The notes: generated by a model not told the origin, from the sequence alone. 35,968 nt of DNA from CAZUVM01 sp964623885 (GCA_964623885.1 CAZUVM010000188.1:1-35968), one strand, 5' to 3'. Counted from the stretch's first letter, positions 23,801 to 33,070 are shown. A program made the numbers and translations.

Positions 23801-24133
23801 ATGACGCATCCTTTAACTACGACCACGTTTGAATTGCCGGGGTATCGGGTGGTCAAATCTTTCGGCGTTGTGCGCGGGATTATCGTCCGGTCACGGTCGA
23901 TCGTGGGCAACTTCGGCGCCAGTCTGCAGAGCCTGTTCGGCGGCAATATCTCGCTGTATACCTCGCTCTGCGACCGAGCACGCGCGGACGCGTTCAATCT
24001 GATGCTCGAGCACGCGGGCGAGTTGGGCGCCAACGCGGTGATTGGCGTGCGGTATGACGCCACCGAAATCTCAGCGGGCATTACCGAGGTCCTTTGTTAT
24101 GGGACCGCGGTATCGGTCGAAGCGACCCGCTAG
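23801..24133 (+). CDS. YbjQ/UPF0145 family protein
   Basis: 110-aa soluble protein of the YbjQ (UPF0145, formerly 'heavy-metal-binding') family, which forms ring-shaped pentamers in known structures. The signature is clear: TTTFELPGYRVVKSFGVVRGIIVRSRS, then RADAFNLMLEHAGELGANAVIGVRYDATEI, then EVLCYGTAVSV. Its biological role is unsettled; metal binding was proposed from structure. The length is normal. It is preceded by a 51-nt gap from the exporter gene and followed by 60 nt to yebC. I cannot see a separate promoter. Confidence 0.9.
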   Translation: MTHPLTTTTFELPGYRVVKSFGVVRGIIVRSRSIVGNFGASLQSLFGGNISLYTSLCDRARADAFNLMLEHAGELGANAVIGVRYDATEISAGITEVLCYGTAVSVEATR

Positions 24134-24193
24134 CATTTGCCGCGGGCAACCGCGGCAATCAGTTATTAACTAACGCAGATCAATCATTTTCAC

Positions 24194-24916
24194 ATGGCGG
24201 GACATAGTAAATGGGCCAAAGTTAAGCATTTCAAAGGCGCGCTGGATGCCAAGCGCGGCAAGATCTTTTCCAAACTAAGCAAGGAAATCAGCATCGCCGC
24301 CAAGCTGGCCGGCGGCGATCCGACGATGAACCCGCGGTTGCGGATGGTGCTGCTCAAGTGCCGCGCCGCCAACATGCCCAATGATAACATCGAGCGGGCC
24401 ATCAAGAAGGGCACCGGGGGTGGTGAAACGTCCAATTTCGAAGACTTGACTTATGAGATTTTCGGACCACACGGGGTTGCCCTTCTGGTCGAACTCAGCA
24501 CCGACAACCGAAACCGCACCGCCTCGGAGATTCGGAGCCTGGTAACCAAGAACGGTGGAACCATTGCGGCGCAAGGCGCGGTGAGCCGTTTGTTCCATCG
24601 CAAGGGCCAAATTATAGTCCCGCGCGAGGGCGCGAATGAGGACCAATTGATGGAGGTCGCCCTGGAGGCGGGCGCTGAGGATTTCAAGGCGGAGCCTGAA
24701 GGTTACGAAATCCTGACCGATCCCGGCCACTTTGAACCGGTTCACAAACAAATCGAGGCCAAAGGGATCAAACCGGCTGCCGCCGAAGTGACGGCCTTGC
24801 CGTCGGTCACCGTGCCTTTAGCTGAGCCGCAGGCCACGGCGGTCAACCGCCTGATCGAAGCGCTGGAAGATCATGATGACGTGAAGGAGGTCTATTCGAA
24901 CGCCGAATTCTCCTGA
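24194..24916 (+). CDS. yebC: YebC/PmpR family protein (TACO1 relative)
   Basis: 240-aa protein of the YebC family, described as a DNA-binding transcription regulator and, in newer work, as a ribosome-associated factor easing translation of proline stretches. The N-terminal signature MAGHSKWAKVKHFKGALDAKRGKIFSKLSKEI is near-identical to the family consensus. The following NPRLRMVLLKCRAANMPNDNIERAIKKGTG and the acidic C-terminal domain (EVALEAGAEDF, VTALPSVTVPL, EDHDDVKEVYSNAEF) are all typical. In many bacteria yebC sits beside ruvC, which is not the case here. It is followed 19 nt later by the large transporter gene. Confidence 0.95.
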   Translation: MAGHSKWAKVKHFKGALDAKRGKIFSKLSKEISIAAKLAGGDPTMNPRLRMVLLKCRAANMPNDNIERAIKKGTGGGETSNFEDLTYEIFGPHGVALLVELSTDNRNRTASEIRSLVTKNGGTIAAQGAVSRLFHRKGQIIVPREGANEDQLMEVALEAGAEDFKAEPEGYEILTDPGHFEPVHKQIEAKGIKPAAAEVTALPSVTVPLAEPQATAVNRLIEALEDHDDVKEVYSNAEFS

Positions 24917-24935
24917 CGGCATCGAAGCGAGCGGG

Positions 24936-27737
24936 ATGAAGATTAAACGGTTGACCGAGGATTCACTGGTCGCGAAGGCACTGGCTCGACTGGCGGAAGC
25001 GATCCTGCGTTACCGCCGCTGGCTGGTTTACCCGCAGATCGTGCTTTTTGTCCTGTGCGTCTTGTACGTGATCTTCGGAGTGCCGCCGCTCGGCCTTAAA
25101 CCCCTGCAGTTCGATACCAGCCGCAGCAACCTGGTCGGCACCAACAAGGTTTATCATCAGAATTTCCTGAAATTCAAAAAGGAATTCCCTACGCAGGACG
25201 ACCTGGTCGTCGTCGCGGAGAGTGAAGACCCCGAGAAGAACCGGCAATTTGTCGAGCGCCTGGGCGCGCGCCTCGAGGCCGAAACCAATCTTTTCCGCGA
25301 CGTGATGTACCGGCGCGATCTGACGATGCTTGGCTCCAAGGCCCTGCTGTTCGTGCCCGAACCCGACCTGCAGGAATTGAAGAAAACGCTCGCTGATTAC
25401 AAGCCGTTTCTGCAGCAATTCAGCGGGACAAGCAACCTGGTCTCATTCTTCAATTTAATTAACAAGCAGTTCCGAACTGCCAAGCGTGAGAAGAGCGCCG
25501 AAACCGATGCGCTCATCAAGGCTTTTCCGGCCATCGAGCGCATCGTGACCGGGGCGACGCGGAGTTTGCGGCTCACGGGCGTCCCGCCGTCACCGGGTGT
25601 CAATGCCCTGTTCAGCCAGGACCCGGACACTGAGCAGCAGACCTACATTACCTTTGCGCACGGCACGATTTACGTCGTTACCTGCCAGGCGCCTACAGAC
25701 GAGTTGAATGGCGACGCCGTCGACCGGCTGCGACAGCTTGTCGACCAGATCCGGCTGGAAGTGCCGGGCATCAATGTAGGCTTCACCGGCGAGTCGGTGC
25801 TGGAACACGATGAAATGGAGCAGTCGCAAAAAGACACGGCGCTGGCCAGCGTGGTCTCACTGGTGCTCTGCTCTTTGATCTTCATTTATGGGTATCAGGA
25901 AACCGGCCGGCCGGTAAAAGCAACCCTCTGCTTGATCGTTGGTCTCGGCTATACGATGGCATTCGCCACCGCGACGGTTGGTCACTTGAATATCCTCACG
26001 ATCACCTTTGTTCCGATTCTCATTGGTCTGGCGATTGATTACGGAGTGCATTTGATTTCCCGTTACGAAGAGGAGTTGCGCCGGGGTCGGACTGAAGCCA
26101 TGGCCCTCAATAAGGCCATTGTGTACACCGGACAGGGAATCTTTACTGGCGCCTTTACTACCGCCGGAGCCTTCCTGGCGATGTCGTTCACAAACTTCAA
26201 AGGCATACAGGAGATGGGCATTATCTGCGGCGGCGGCTTGCTGGTTTGCCTGATACCCATGCTCACTATGCTGCCCGTGCTCCTGCTCAAGGGCCGCCAA
26301 AACGTGATCGACCACCAGCAGGGAGACGTGGATGCCCGCCGCGCGCGCATCGAGAACCTTTGGCTCCAGCGGCCCGTGCTGGTCACCATCATAACCGTGA
26401 TTCTTTGCGCCGCCGCCGCGACGCAAATCCATAAAGTGTATTTCGATTACGACCTGCTGCACATGCAAAGCGCCGGACTGCCGGCGGTCCAGTTCGAGCG
26501 AAAATTGCTCGATGCGGATAAGTCCGTTCTTTTCGGCGCCGTCATTGCCACCAACCTGCAGGAGGCGCAGTTGCTCGAACAGCAAATTACCAATTTGCCT
26601 GCGGTCGGCAGTGTCGAGTCGATGACCCCATTCCTCACGGAAGATCAACCCACTAAGCTGGAGACCATTGGCGAAATCAAAGATGTCCTGGCCTCAATTA
26701 GATTCCCCGCGCCGGATGCCCGTCCTGTGGACATCCCCCAACTGAGCGCGACGCTTTACTCGCTCTATGGATATTTGGGAATGGCCTACGATGAGTCGCA
26801 GGCCGAAGAACCGGGGCTGGCCAAGCAATTCCTTTCTTTGCGCCAGGCCATCATCGATCTGCGTAAGACGATGCTCAATGGCAACGAGATCTCCGGCAAT
26901 CATGCAGTCAAGCTGGCGCGTTATCAGACAGCGCTTTTCGATGATATCCGGGAGACCTTCCAGTCGTTGCGCGACCAGGATAACAGCGGACCGCTTCGGG
27001 TGCAGGATTTACCCCAGGCTCTGCGCGACCGCTTTATTGGCGTGACCGGCCAGTACTTGCTCATGGTATATCCGAAGAAGGACTTGTGGCAGCGCCCCAA
27101 TCAAAAAGAATTCATCGAGCAAGTGGAAAGGGTTTATCCGAACGTGACGGGGACTCCCGTTCAGCTTTATCATTACACGGACCTGCTAAAACGAAGCTAT
27201 GAAGAGGCTGCCCGGTATTCGTTGGTGGCTATCGTTTTCCTCGTTCTATTCCACTTCCGCAGCCCATTCTGCGTCGCCCTCTCCCTCGTGCCGGTTGGAG
27301 TGGGATTCCTCTGGCTGGGCGGCCTCATGGGAGCGCTTGGTGTGCCGCTCAATCCGGCCAACATCATGACCCTGCCTTTGGTGATCGGCATCGGTGTCAC
27401 CAATGGCATCCATATATTAAACCGTTATGCAGAGGAGCAAACCCCGAATATCCTGGCACGGAGTACAGGAAAAGCAGTGCTAGTGTCGGGGCTGACAGCC
27501 ATCGCCGGGTTTGGGAGTTTAATGCTGGCAAAACATCAGGGAATTCAAAGCCTGGGGCAGGTTATGTCCGCTGGTCTAGCGACCTGCATGATCGCCGGCC
27601 TGACCTTTCTGCCCGCGTTATTGAACCTATTGATGCGGCCACCTGCAGTAAAGAAACAACCCAGTGCCGACAATGCACGATCGACACTGGGTCGGGAGGA
27701 ACCGAGGTTAAAAACCTCAGGTATGAGAACACATTAG
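24936..27737 (+). CDS. MMPL/RND family transporter, HpnN-like
   Basis: 933-aa inner-membrane transporter with duplicated RND architecture. TM1 (about 32-49) is followed by a large periplasmic domain (50-290) and a TM bundle (about 300-465) containing GLAIDYGVHLISRYEEELRRG, the conserved MMPL motif. Then come TM7 (about 480), a second periplasmic domain (500-755), and a final bundle with VIGIGVTNGIHILNRYAEE. The closest named type I recognise is HpnN, which moves hopanoid lipids to the outer membrane; equally it could export another lipid. No hopanoid synthesis genes are in the window, so the substrate is open. The tail (KKQPSADNARSTLG) is polar and cytoplasmic, and its coding sequence contains two hairpins. 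It starts 19 nt after yebC. Confidence 0.85.
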   Translation: MKIKRLTEDSLVAKALARLAEAILRYRRWLVYPQIVLFVLCVLYVIFGVPPLGLKPLQFDTSRSNLVGTNKVYHQNFLKFKKEFPTQDDLVVVAESEDPEKNRQFVERLGARLEAETNLFRDVMYRRDLTMLGSKALLFVPEPDLQELKKTLADYKPFLQQFSGTSNLVSFFNLINKQFRTAKREKSAETDALIKAFPAIERIVTGATRSLRLTGVPPSPGVNALFSQDPDTEQQTYITFAHGTIYVVTCQAPTDELNGDAVDRLRQLVDQIRLEVPGINVGFTGESVLEHDEMEQSQKDTALASVVSLVLCSLIFIYGYQETGRPVKATLCLIVGLGYTMAFATATVGHLNILTITFVPILIGLAIDYGVHLISRYEEELRRGRTEAMALNKAIVYTGQGIFTGAFTTAGAFLAMSFTNFKGIQEMGIICGGGLLVCLIPMLTMLPVLLLKGRQNVIDHQQGDVDARRARIENLWLQRPVLVTIITVILCAAAATQIHKVYFDYDLLHMQSAGLPAVQFERKLLDADKSVLFGAVIATNLQEAQLLEQQITNLPAVGSVESMTPFLTEDQPTKLETIGEIKDVLASIRFPAPDARPVDIPQLSATLYSLYGYLGMAYDESQAEEPGLAKQFLSLRQAIIDLRKTMLNGNEISGNHAVKLARYQTALFDDIRETFQSLRDQDNSGPLRVQDLPQALRDRFIGVTGQYLLMVYPKKDLWQRPNQKEFIEQVERVYPNVTGTPVQLYHYTDLLKRSYEEAARYSLVAIVFLVLFHFRSPFCVALSLVPVGVGFLWLGGLMGALGVPLNPANIMTLPLVIGIGVTNGIHILNRYAEEQTPNILARSTGKAVLVSGLTAIAGFGSLMLAKHQGIQSLGQVMSAGLATCMIAGLTFLPALLNLLMRPPAVKKQPSADNARSTLGREEPRLKTSGMRTH
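27659..27726 (+). other. Two hairpins at the 3' end of the transporter gene
   Basis: ACCCAGTG (27659-27666) pairs with CACTGGGT (27685-27692), and GAGGTT-AAA-AACCTC follows at about 27712-27726. Both lie inside the last codons of the 933-aa gene. They may end or stabilise its transcript, but neither has a T-tract, and the second could simply reflect coding sequence. The 112 nt from 27738 to 27849 show nothing else recognisable. Confidence 0.3.
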
Positions 27738-27849
27738 AAAAAATGGGTTTTAATGTCAATATCTATCTAACAGGGCGGAATTGGCGTAAAACCCCGGTTT
27801 CGGTAACGTTATCGAACCTTCTCCCGGCTATCTCCTTTTCCAATTGGCT

Positions 27850-29418
27850 ATGGCTGCGTGTTTGAATCCAAACCTCAGCGCAAGTCCTTGTATTGCAGGC
27901 ATCGAACCGGCGAAAAGCCAGGCGAGCTGCCATTTTGGGCGTTGGGAAAGTTTACAGGGTGGATCTGTTCTGACCTTATTGGGTGGTTTTGCGGTGCTCA
28001 TTTCGGTTTTTTGCGCAATTCGAGCCTCAGCCGCTGATGCCTTGAGTGCTGGATTCATCTACGACCAGTTTCCCCTGACTCTGGCTCCAGGTCACCGCAC
28101 GGAAGCTGCGGGGCCATTCTTCTACAAAGAACAAAAGGAAACTGAGGAGACCCTTGCCTTTCCGCCGATTTTTTCCTACGCGAAGGACCCGGCGGTGGAG
28201 AGTCAGGAATTTGACTTTGTTTATCCGGTGGTGACTTATACGCGATTCGGCGGGCAATATCGTCTGCAATTCTTTCAATTGCTAAGTTTTGCGGGAGGCC
28301 GGACCCAAACAGAGGATTACCGGAACCGGCTTACGCTCTACCCAATTTATTTCCAACAACGATCATCGGATCCCAGCCAGAACTACACGGCATTGGTTCC
28401 CTTTTATGGCCATCTGCAGCACCGGATGTTTCACGACGAAATCTTCTTCGTCATGTTCCCTTTTTATGCAAAGACGCGGAAGAAGGACATGATCACGGAG
28501 AATTACGTCTATCCCTTTGTCCATGTACGCTATGGGCCCGGGTTGACAGGTTGGCAATTCTGGCCGTTTTATGGCGAAGAACACAAGGACCTGACCACGA
28601 AAACGAACATCTGGGGGGATGCGGAACAGATTCCCGGGTACGATCATCATTTCGTGGTCTGGCCGTTCTACTATGACGAACGCGACAGTCTGGGAACCGA
28701 AAACCCAATGCACAACCAGGCGCTCATTCCGTTTTATGCGTTCACGCGCTCGCCGCAGCGCGATTCGACAACGCTGCTTTGGCCGTTCTTTTCCAAAGTC
28801 GACGACCGTGAAAAGAAGTACCGCGAATGGGATTTCCCGTGGATGTTCTGGGTTATTGCGCGGGGCGAAGGCAAAACCATGACGCGTTTTTGGCCGATCT
28901 TCAGTCACGCCCATACACCGACCCTTGTGGATAATTTCTATCTCTGGCCGATCTATAAATACGACGCCATTCATTCCGCGCCGCTCGAGCGCGAACGCAC
29001 ACGCATCGCGTTCTTTCTTTTCAATGATATCAAAGAAAAGAACACCGAAACGGGCCAGACGCGACGGCAAACTGATCTCTTTCCTTTGTTCGCGCACCGG
29101 CGCGAGTTAAATGGCAACACCCGTTTTCAGGTGCTGGCGGTCCTGGAGCCCTTTTTGCGCGGCAGCCATAAAATCGAACGCGATTATGCGCCCATATACT
29201 CCCTCTGGCGCACCGAGAGAAATGCGGAGACAGGCGCCTCCAGCCAATCTTTGCTGTGGAATCTCTACCGTCGCGATGCCGCCCCGGAGCGCAAGAAAGT
29301 TTCCGTTCTGTTTGGGTTGTACCAATACCGCTCGTCGGCCGAAGGCAAGCAAGTCCGGTTATTTTATATCCCGATCAAAAATCAACACCGCCTCGCCGGG
29401 ACCTCCGCCAGGCAGTAA
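27850..29418 (+). CDS. Exported protein with repeated aromatic PF[YF] motifs
   Basis: About 522 aa, no named family recognised. A hydrophobic segment lies at about residues 41-62 (LTLLGGFAVLISVFCAIRASA), preceded by an unusually long polar start. The mature chain repeats a short aromatic strand motif roughly every 20-45 residues: FPPIF, YPVVTY, YPIYF, VPFYG, FPFYA, YPFVH, WPFYG, WPFYY, IPFYA, WPFFS, WPIFS, WPIYK, FPLFA, then YAPIYS. Such alternating aromatic strands with charged turns would suit an outer-membrane beta-barrel or a beta-solenoid; both are inference. I use the ATG at 27850; a TTG at 27844 is the alternative. It lies upstream of the SGNH hydrolase (57-nt gap). Confidence 0.6.
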   Translation: MAACLNPNLSASPCIAGIEPAKSQASCHFGRWESLQGGSVLTLLGGFAVLISVFCAIRASAADALSAGFIYDQFPLTLAPGHRTEAAGPFFYKEQKETEETLAFPPIFSYAKDPAVESQEFDFVYPVVTYTRFGGQYRLQFFQLLSFAGGRTQTEDYRNRLTLYPIYFQQRSSDPSQNYTALVPFYGHLQHRMFHDEIFFVMFPFYAKTRKKDMITENYVYPFVHVRYGPGLTGWQFWPFYGEEHKDLTTKTNIWGDAEQIPGYDHHFVVWPFYYDERDSLGTENPMHNQALIPFYAFTRSPQRDSTTLLWPFFSKVDDREKKYREWDFPWMFWVIARGEGKTMTRFWPIFSHAHTPTLVDNFYLWPIYKYDAIHSAPLERERTRIAFFLFNDIKEKNTETGQTRRQTDLFPLFAHRRELNGNTRFQVLAVLEPFLRGSHKIERDYAPIYSLWRTERNAETGASSQSLLWNLYRRDAAPERKKVSVLFGLYQYRSSAEGKQVRLFYIPIKNQHRLAGTSARQ

Positions 29419-29475
29419 AAACTTGGAAAACCCATTTTAATTGCCGGCACGAACGCAATTCCCGAACCTTGCCTT

Positions 29476-31011
29476 ATGAAATCTACCTCCCGCGTGCGAC
29501 TCGTGGTAAGTCTCCTGTACGCGGTCGCCGCAGTGGCGGTCCGAGGCGAGCTGACTCTCACTAATTTCAGCTCGACCAATCTCATGAAGGTCATGCCGGT
29601 CGGCGATTCGATCACCGACGATTGTTCTACGAATGGCGCCTGGCGTCTCTTCCTGCAACCGCTGCTCGACGGCAACGGAATCGCCTTTACCAATACCGGC
29701 CGGAACCTCAGCACATTCGTTACCGGATTTACCAAGCGCAAGCATGAAGGTTATTGCGGTGCGGTCATTGGGCCGCCGGGAGTTTTTCCGGTTTATAATT
29801 ACAGCACCACTGACGCTTATCTGCAAAAGATCGTCGGCGACGCCCTGCGCATCACCAACAATCGGCCGGACCTGATGCTAATCCTGATTGGCGCCAATGA
29901 CATCGGGCATGGACGTGATCCCTGGATGGTCGCAACCAACGACATGCCGATCCTGCTAAGCGTGATCTTCTCGAACGTGCCGAACGCGAACGTGCTGCTT
30001 GCCAAAATCACAACGTTGCAGGATGCGAGCCTTGGCTACAACTGGAACGCCACTAACGTCATTATCTATAATGCCGCCTTGCAATGGATGGTTAACCAAA
30101 GGCAGGCGCTCGGACAAAAGGTTTTCCTGGCGGACATGTTTTCAGCCGTCGATTACGGCACCATGTTTCTCAGCGATCACCTGCATCCAAATCCGCTGGG
30201 GTTAAAGGCCATTGCCGCGGAATGGGCAGCGCGGATCGAGACAATCCTGATTCGCACGAACAAGGCAACCCGGGTCTACATTAATGGCGGAGCGGATTGG
30301 AAATACTCGGATATCGGGCAGGACTTGGGAACGAATTGGGCACAGCCCGGCTACGACGATAGCGGCTGGTCGCATGGCATCGCCCGGCTCGGCTATGGGG
30401 ACCCCGCCACTGCCAGCAGCGTCAGCTTTGGTTCCGACCCGACCAACAAATTCGCAACCACTTACTTCCGCCGCTCCTTCGTCGTGCCTTGGAATATGGT
30501 GGTCACCAATGTCAACGTTCGCCTGGCTTGTGCCGATGGCGCCGTGGTGTGGCTGAATGGCCAGGAGCTTTTCCGCACGAATATGCCAGCGGGTCCGATC
30601 AATCACACCAGCCCGGCCTTGAGCCAGCGAACCGGATTCACGCCACACATTTTTTACCCAACCAATATTAGCATGGGCGCGGCGCTGCCGACCGGCACGA
30701 ACCTCCTGGCCGTGGAAGTGCATCTGAGCTCGCCTACAAATGCCACGCTCGGCTTCGATATGGAATTGATCGGCACCGGCAGCATTTTGCCGAATCCTTC
30801 CTTGTCTGTCGCGCCGACCGGCACGAATCTTGTTCTGAGATGGCCGGCAACCAATGGCGGCAGCTTCACCCTGCTGACCACCACGAACCTAAGCGCCGGC
30901 AATTGGACCACCTCGTCGGCCGCACTGCAAACGAACGGCGGCCAGATCGTGGTGACCCAATCGCCCGCCGCCAACCTGCAATTTTTTCGGCTGCAACGGC
31001 CGTACCCGTAG
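29476..31011 (+). CDS. Secreted SGNH/GDSL hydrolase with jelly-roll-like and C-terminal modules
   Basis: 511-aa exported esterase/lipase-like enzyme. A signal peptide (about 1-24) precedes an SGNH fold with all four blocks: GDSIT (nucleophile Ser45), NTGRN (Gly75), GANDIG (Asn141) and DHLHP (Asp234, His237). It should cleave ester groups such as acetyl decorations on polysaccharides (inference from relatives). Residues about 260-445 form a beta-rich, probably carbohydrate-binding domain (WKYSDIGQDLGTNWAQPGYDDSGW, then DGAVVWLNGQELFR). That pattern is common in verrucomicrobial and planctomycete secreted proteins. The C-terminal 60 residues (GGSFTLLTTTNLSAGNWT...FFRLQRP) match the module also seen in the beta-helix and peptidase proteins. 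It converges with the gene ending at 31037. Confidence 0.88.
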   Translation: MKSTSRVRLVVSLLYAVAAVAVRGELTLTNFSSTNLMKVMPVGDSITDDCSTNGAWRLFLQPLLDGNGIAFTNTGRNLSTFVTGFTKRKHEGYCGAVIGPPGVFPVYNYSTTDAYLQKIVGDALRITNNRPDLMLILIGANDIGHGRDPWMVATNDMPILLSVIFSNVPNANVLLAKITTLQDASLGYNWNATNVIIYNAALQWMVNQRQALGQKVFLADMFSAVDYGTMFLSDHLHPNPLGLKAIAAEWAARIETILIRTNKATRVYINGGADWKYSDIGQDLGTNWAQPGYDDSGWSHGIARLGYGDPATASSVSFGSDPTNKFATTYFRRSFVVPWNMVVTNVNVRLACADGAVVWLNGQELFRTNMPAGPINHTSPALSQRTGFTPHIFYPTNISMGAALPTGTNLLAVEVHLSSPTNATLGFDMELIGTGSILPNPSLSVAPTGTNLVLRWPATNGGSFTLLTTTNLSAGNWTTSSAALQTNGGQIVVTQSPAANLQFFRLQRPYP

Positions 31012-31036
31012 CGATTGGGAGTAGCCCGTCCGCAGC

Positions 31037-32029
31037 TCAGACGTACAGATAGACATATATAGCGAGCGCGATAGCAGCGATGCCGGCAAATGCGGCGAGC
31101 GACCAGAGCAGATTCCGCTGACGCGCGGCCATGGCAAACGTGGCGATAATCACGGCGGCCTGGGCCGCGAGCATCCCGAAAAAGAATCGCTGGCTGCGGG
31201 CATGGTGGCGTTCGGCGGAATGATTGCTTTTGCGAACCTGCAGCTCATAAATATTGGCGATCGCCTGGTTCAGCCGCGCCTCCGCTTCATATCGTTGCGC
31301 GGTGTATTGCAAGCGGGCTGCGGCAAAATCCTTATAGATCGCACTCTGGCCCTGTGGACCGCCCGACATCGTCCGGCGCAGCTTTGCCAGCAAAGAATCC
31401 ACTCGATCTATCGCCTGGTTGATCGGTTTCGTTCCGGCATCAAACTCCTGTACGTGATCGCAGGCTACCCGCAGTGCCGCTTCCAATTCCTGGTCGCTGA
31501 CCTGCTGGAGTCGTTGCCAAATCTCCGTCTCCGGCCTCGAATTCTCAACGCCCTCCATCGCCACCCTGATATTCTCGCCGGGGACGGCCGGCGCGGCCCC
31601 GGCCGGTAATTGGCCTGCCTTCATGAGTTGGATGGCTTGCTGTGCCGGTTGGGAGGCCAGGGCTGAATTCAGTTCATTTTTGCACGTCACCATCTCGGCC
31701 GAATCGTTTGGCGCCGTCTGGACACTGCTTTGCAGGAGTGCAGCATCCAGCGGGCGAAGATCACCGTTGATTTGCAGCAAATCGACCGTGTTCCGCTGGA
31801 AGGCCGCGCGCACGCGTTTGGCTTGGAAGAAACTCCATTGATCTCCCGCCTTTGATTGCAGTTGCGCTCCCAGCGCGCGGTCATATTGCGCCCGCGTCAT
31901 CTCGCTCGAAGCGAGACCAGCGAGCATCGTGGCTATCACGGTCATGATTACCGGCGTTGCGGCCAGGATTTTTCCCCACTGGTTCTGGGGCACTGTGCTT
32001 TTGAGTTGTTCGGGGATGGTTACTTTCAT
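31037..32029 (-). CDS. DUF4337-like membrane protein
   Basis: About 330 aa. TM1 at about 22-40 precedes a long helical, Gln/Ala-rich periplasmic or cytoplasmic region (about 41-270). GDQWSFFQAKRVRAAFQRN (62-80) resembles the DUF4337 motif 'DQWAYYQAK.iK', and two more hydrophobic helices near the C-terminus (about 285-330) return it to the membrane. Coiled-coil propensity is high (QYDRALGAQLQSKAG, ARLQYTAQRYEAEARLNQA). No catalytic residues are visible; function unknown. I chose the ATG at 32029 instead of the TTG at 32068, which would overlap upstream gene sequence. It follows the VirK-type gene by 45 nt on the same strand and appears to be the last of three. Confidence 0.65.
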   Translation of the reverse strand: MKVTIPEQLKSTVPQNQWGKILAATPVIMTVIATMLAGLASSEMTRAQYDRALGAQLQSKAGDQWSFFQAKRVRAAFQRNTVDLLQINGDLRPLDAALLQSSVQTAPNDSAEMVTCKNELNSALASQPAQQAIQLMKAGQLPAGAAPAVPGENIRVAMEGVENSRPETEIWQRLQQVSDQELEAALRVACDHVQEFDAGTKPINQAIDRVDSLLAKLRRTMSGGPQGQSAIYKDFAAARLQYTAQRYEAEARLNQAIANIYELQVRKSNHSAERHHARSQRFFFGMLAAQAAVIIATFAMAARQRNLLWSLAAFAGIAAIALAIYVYLYV

Positions 32030-32074
32030 GCCGCCGACAGATTGGAACGCCTTCGCTGGAAAGCGCAACTGGAT

Positions 32075-33070
32075 TCAGATGTACCACTCCGAGACGCGCG
32101 CCGCGGCGACCGCCAACGGGGAAAGTGTCTTTGGCCCAAACCCATTGGGGCATTCGGCCCTTGCACTGTCGACGGGTAGCAAGCGTTCGCGAATACCTTC
32201 GGTCAGGTCTTCGAGCATGGCGTACCGCCGACGGTACATCGAACGTTTCCCGGCTTTTATCTCGGAAAGCGGGCGGAGTTGGGGCTTGGCGGGCAAGGTG
32301 AAGTTACTATCGCGCCCGGGCTTGCCTCCACACTCAATCCAGAATTCATCATAAGAAAAGGCAAAGGACCTTCGCTTTCGGAAATGACGATAGATATGAT
32401 TTGCGTCGCCGACTGCGCGGATCACCTCAATCGACCAGATTTCAGCTAATTGCTGAAGTGCAAACAACAGCAGCGCCTTTGGTCGCAGGCCATTCATCGC
32501 TCGGGTGATCGCCACCACGCGCTCACGTTCGTTGACCACCCGGCAACCCTGCAGGCCCCCAACGAAGATCTCTGACTCGCCCGGTTCGCCCGCCACTATG
32601 CAGAAAGTCAGCGAGAAAAACCTCGCTCCGGACATTTCGTCACAGAACACGAGACTCAGCTCGCCTTCTTTCTCGAACTCGTCGCGGTAGACCAGGCGCA
32701 GCCCAAACCGCCCCGCATCACCTGGCGAAAATGCTGCAATGAGAAAGCCCCGGCGCGCAAAAGTATCCCCCAGCATCCGTTCCGTGAAATGCTGGTCGAT
32801 GAAACGATAATGATATTGAAGCGCCTTTAGGCGCTGCCGCGGAGTCAGGTTCCGGTGCAGGTACGGCCGTTGCAGTTTGCTCAGAATCCTTGGATGAGTT
32901 TCCGCCACGAGCGCCAGCTTGGGCGACTGGAGCGCGCAAAATAACTCGTGCGTTCGACTGGCATATGCCAGGCCACGCACGCAGTACTTGAACTGCGAAA
33001 GCCGGTCACGCCAGCTGATGCCCGGGTATACTAGGGGTGCAGTTCGAACCAATTCATTTAGCAGCGCCAT
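32075..33070 (-). CDS. VirK/YbjX family protein (DUF535)
   Basis: 331-aa soluble protein of the DUF535 family that includes Shigella VirK and E. coli YbjX. The C-terminal signature is clear: LRPKALLLFALQQLAEIW, then IEVIRAVGDANHIYRHFRKR, YDEFWIECGG, and a KRSMYRRRYAMLEDL segment that is near-invariant in the family. Relatives are linked to resistance to antimicrobial peptides and to surface protein placement, but the biochemical activity is unknown. Length is normal. It lies between a secreted phospholipase D-like gene upstream (72-nt gap) and the DUF4337-like gene downstream. The context suggests an envelope role for all three (inference). Confidence 0.88.
   Translation of the reverse strand: MALLNELVRTAPLVYPGISWRDRLSQFKYCVRGLAYASRTHELFCALQSPKLALVAETHPRILSKLQRPYLHRNLTPRQRLKALQYHYRFIDQHFTERMLGDTFARRGFLIAAFSPGDAGRFGLRLVYRDEFEKEGELSLVFCDEMSGARFFSLTFCIVAGEPGESEIFVGGLQGCRVVNERERVVAITRAMNGLRPKALLLFALQQLAEIWSIEVIRAVGDANHIYRHFRKRRSFAFSYDEFWIECGGKPGRDSNFTLPAKPQLRPLSEIKAGKRSMYRRRYAMLEDLTEGIRERLLPVDSARAECPNGFGPKTLSPLAVAAARVSEWYI

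Noticed and set aside
28100..29300. Possible DNA tandem repeat or CRISPR-like array in the aromatic-motif gene
   Set aside because: The periodicity is in the protein motif only; the DNA units differ in sequence and spacing.
33038..33056. GTTCGAACC, a tRNA T-loop-like sequence
   Set aside because: It lies in the first codons of the VirK/YbjX gene, and no acceptor, D or anticodon stems can be built around it.
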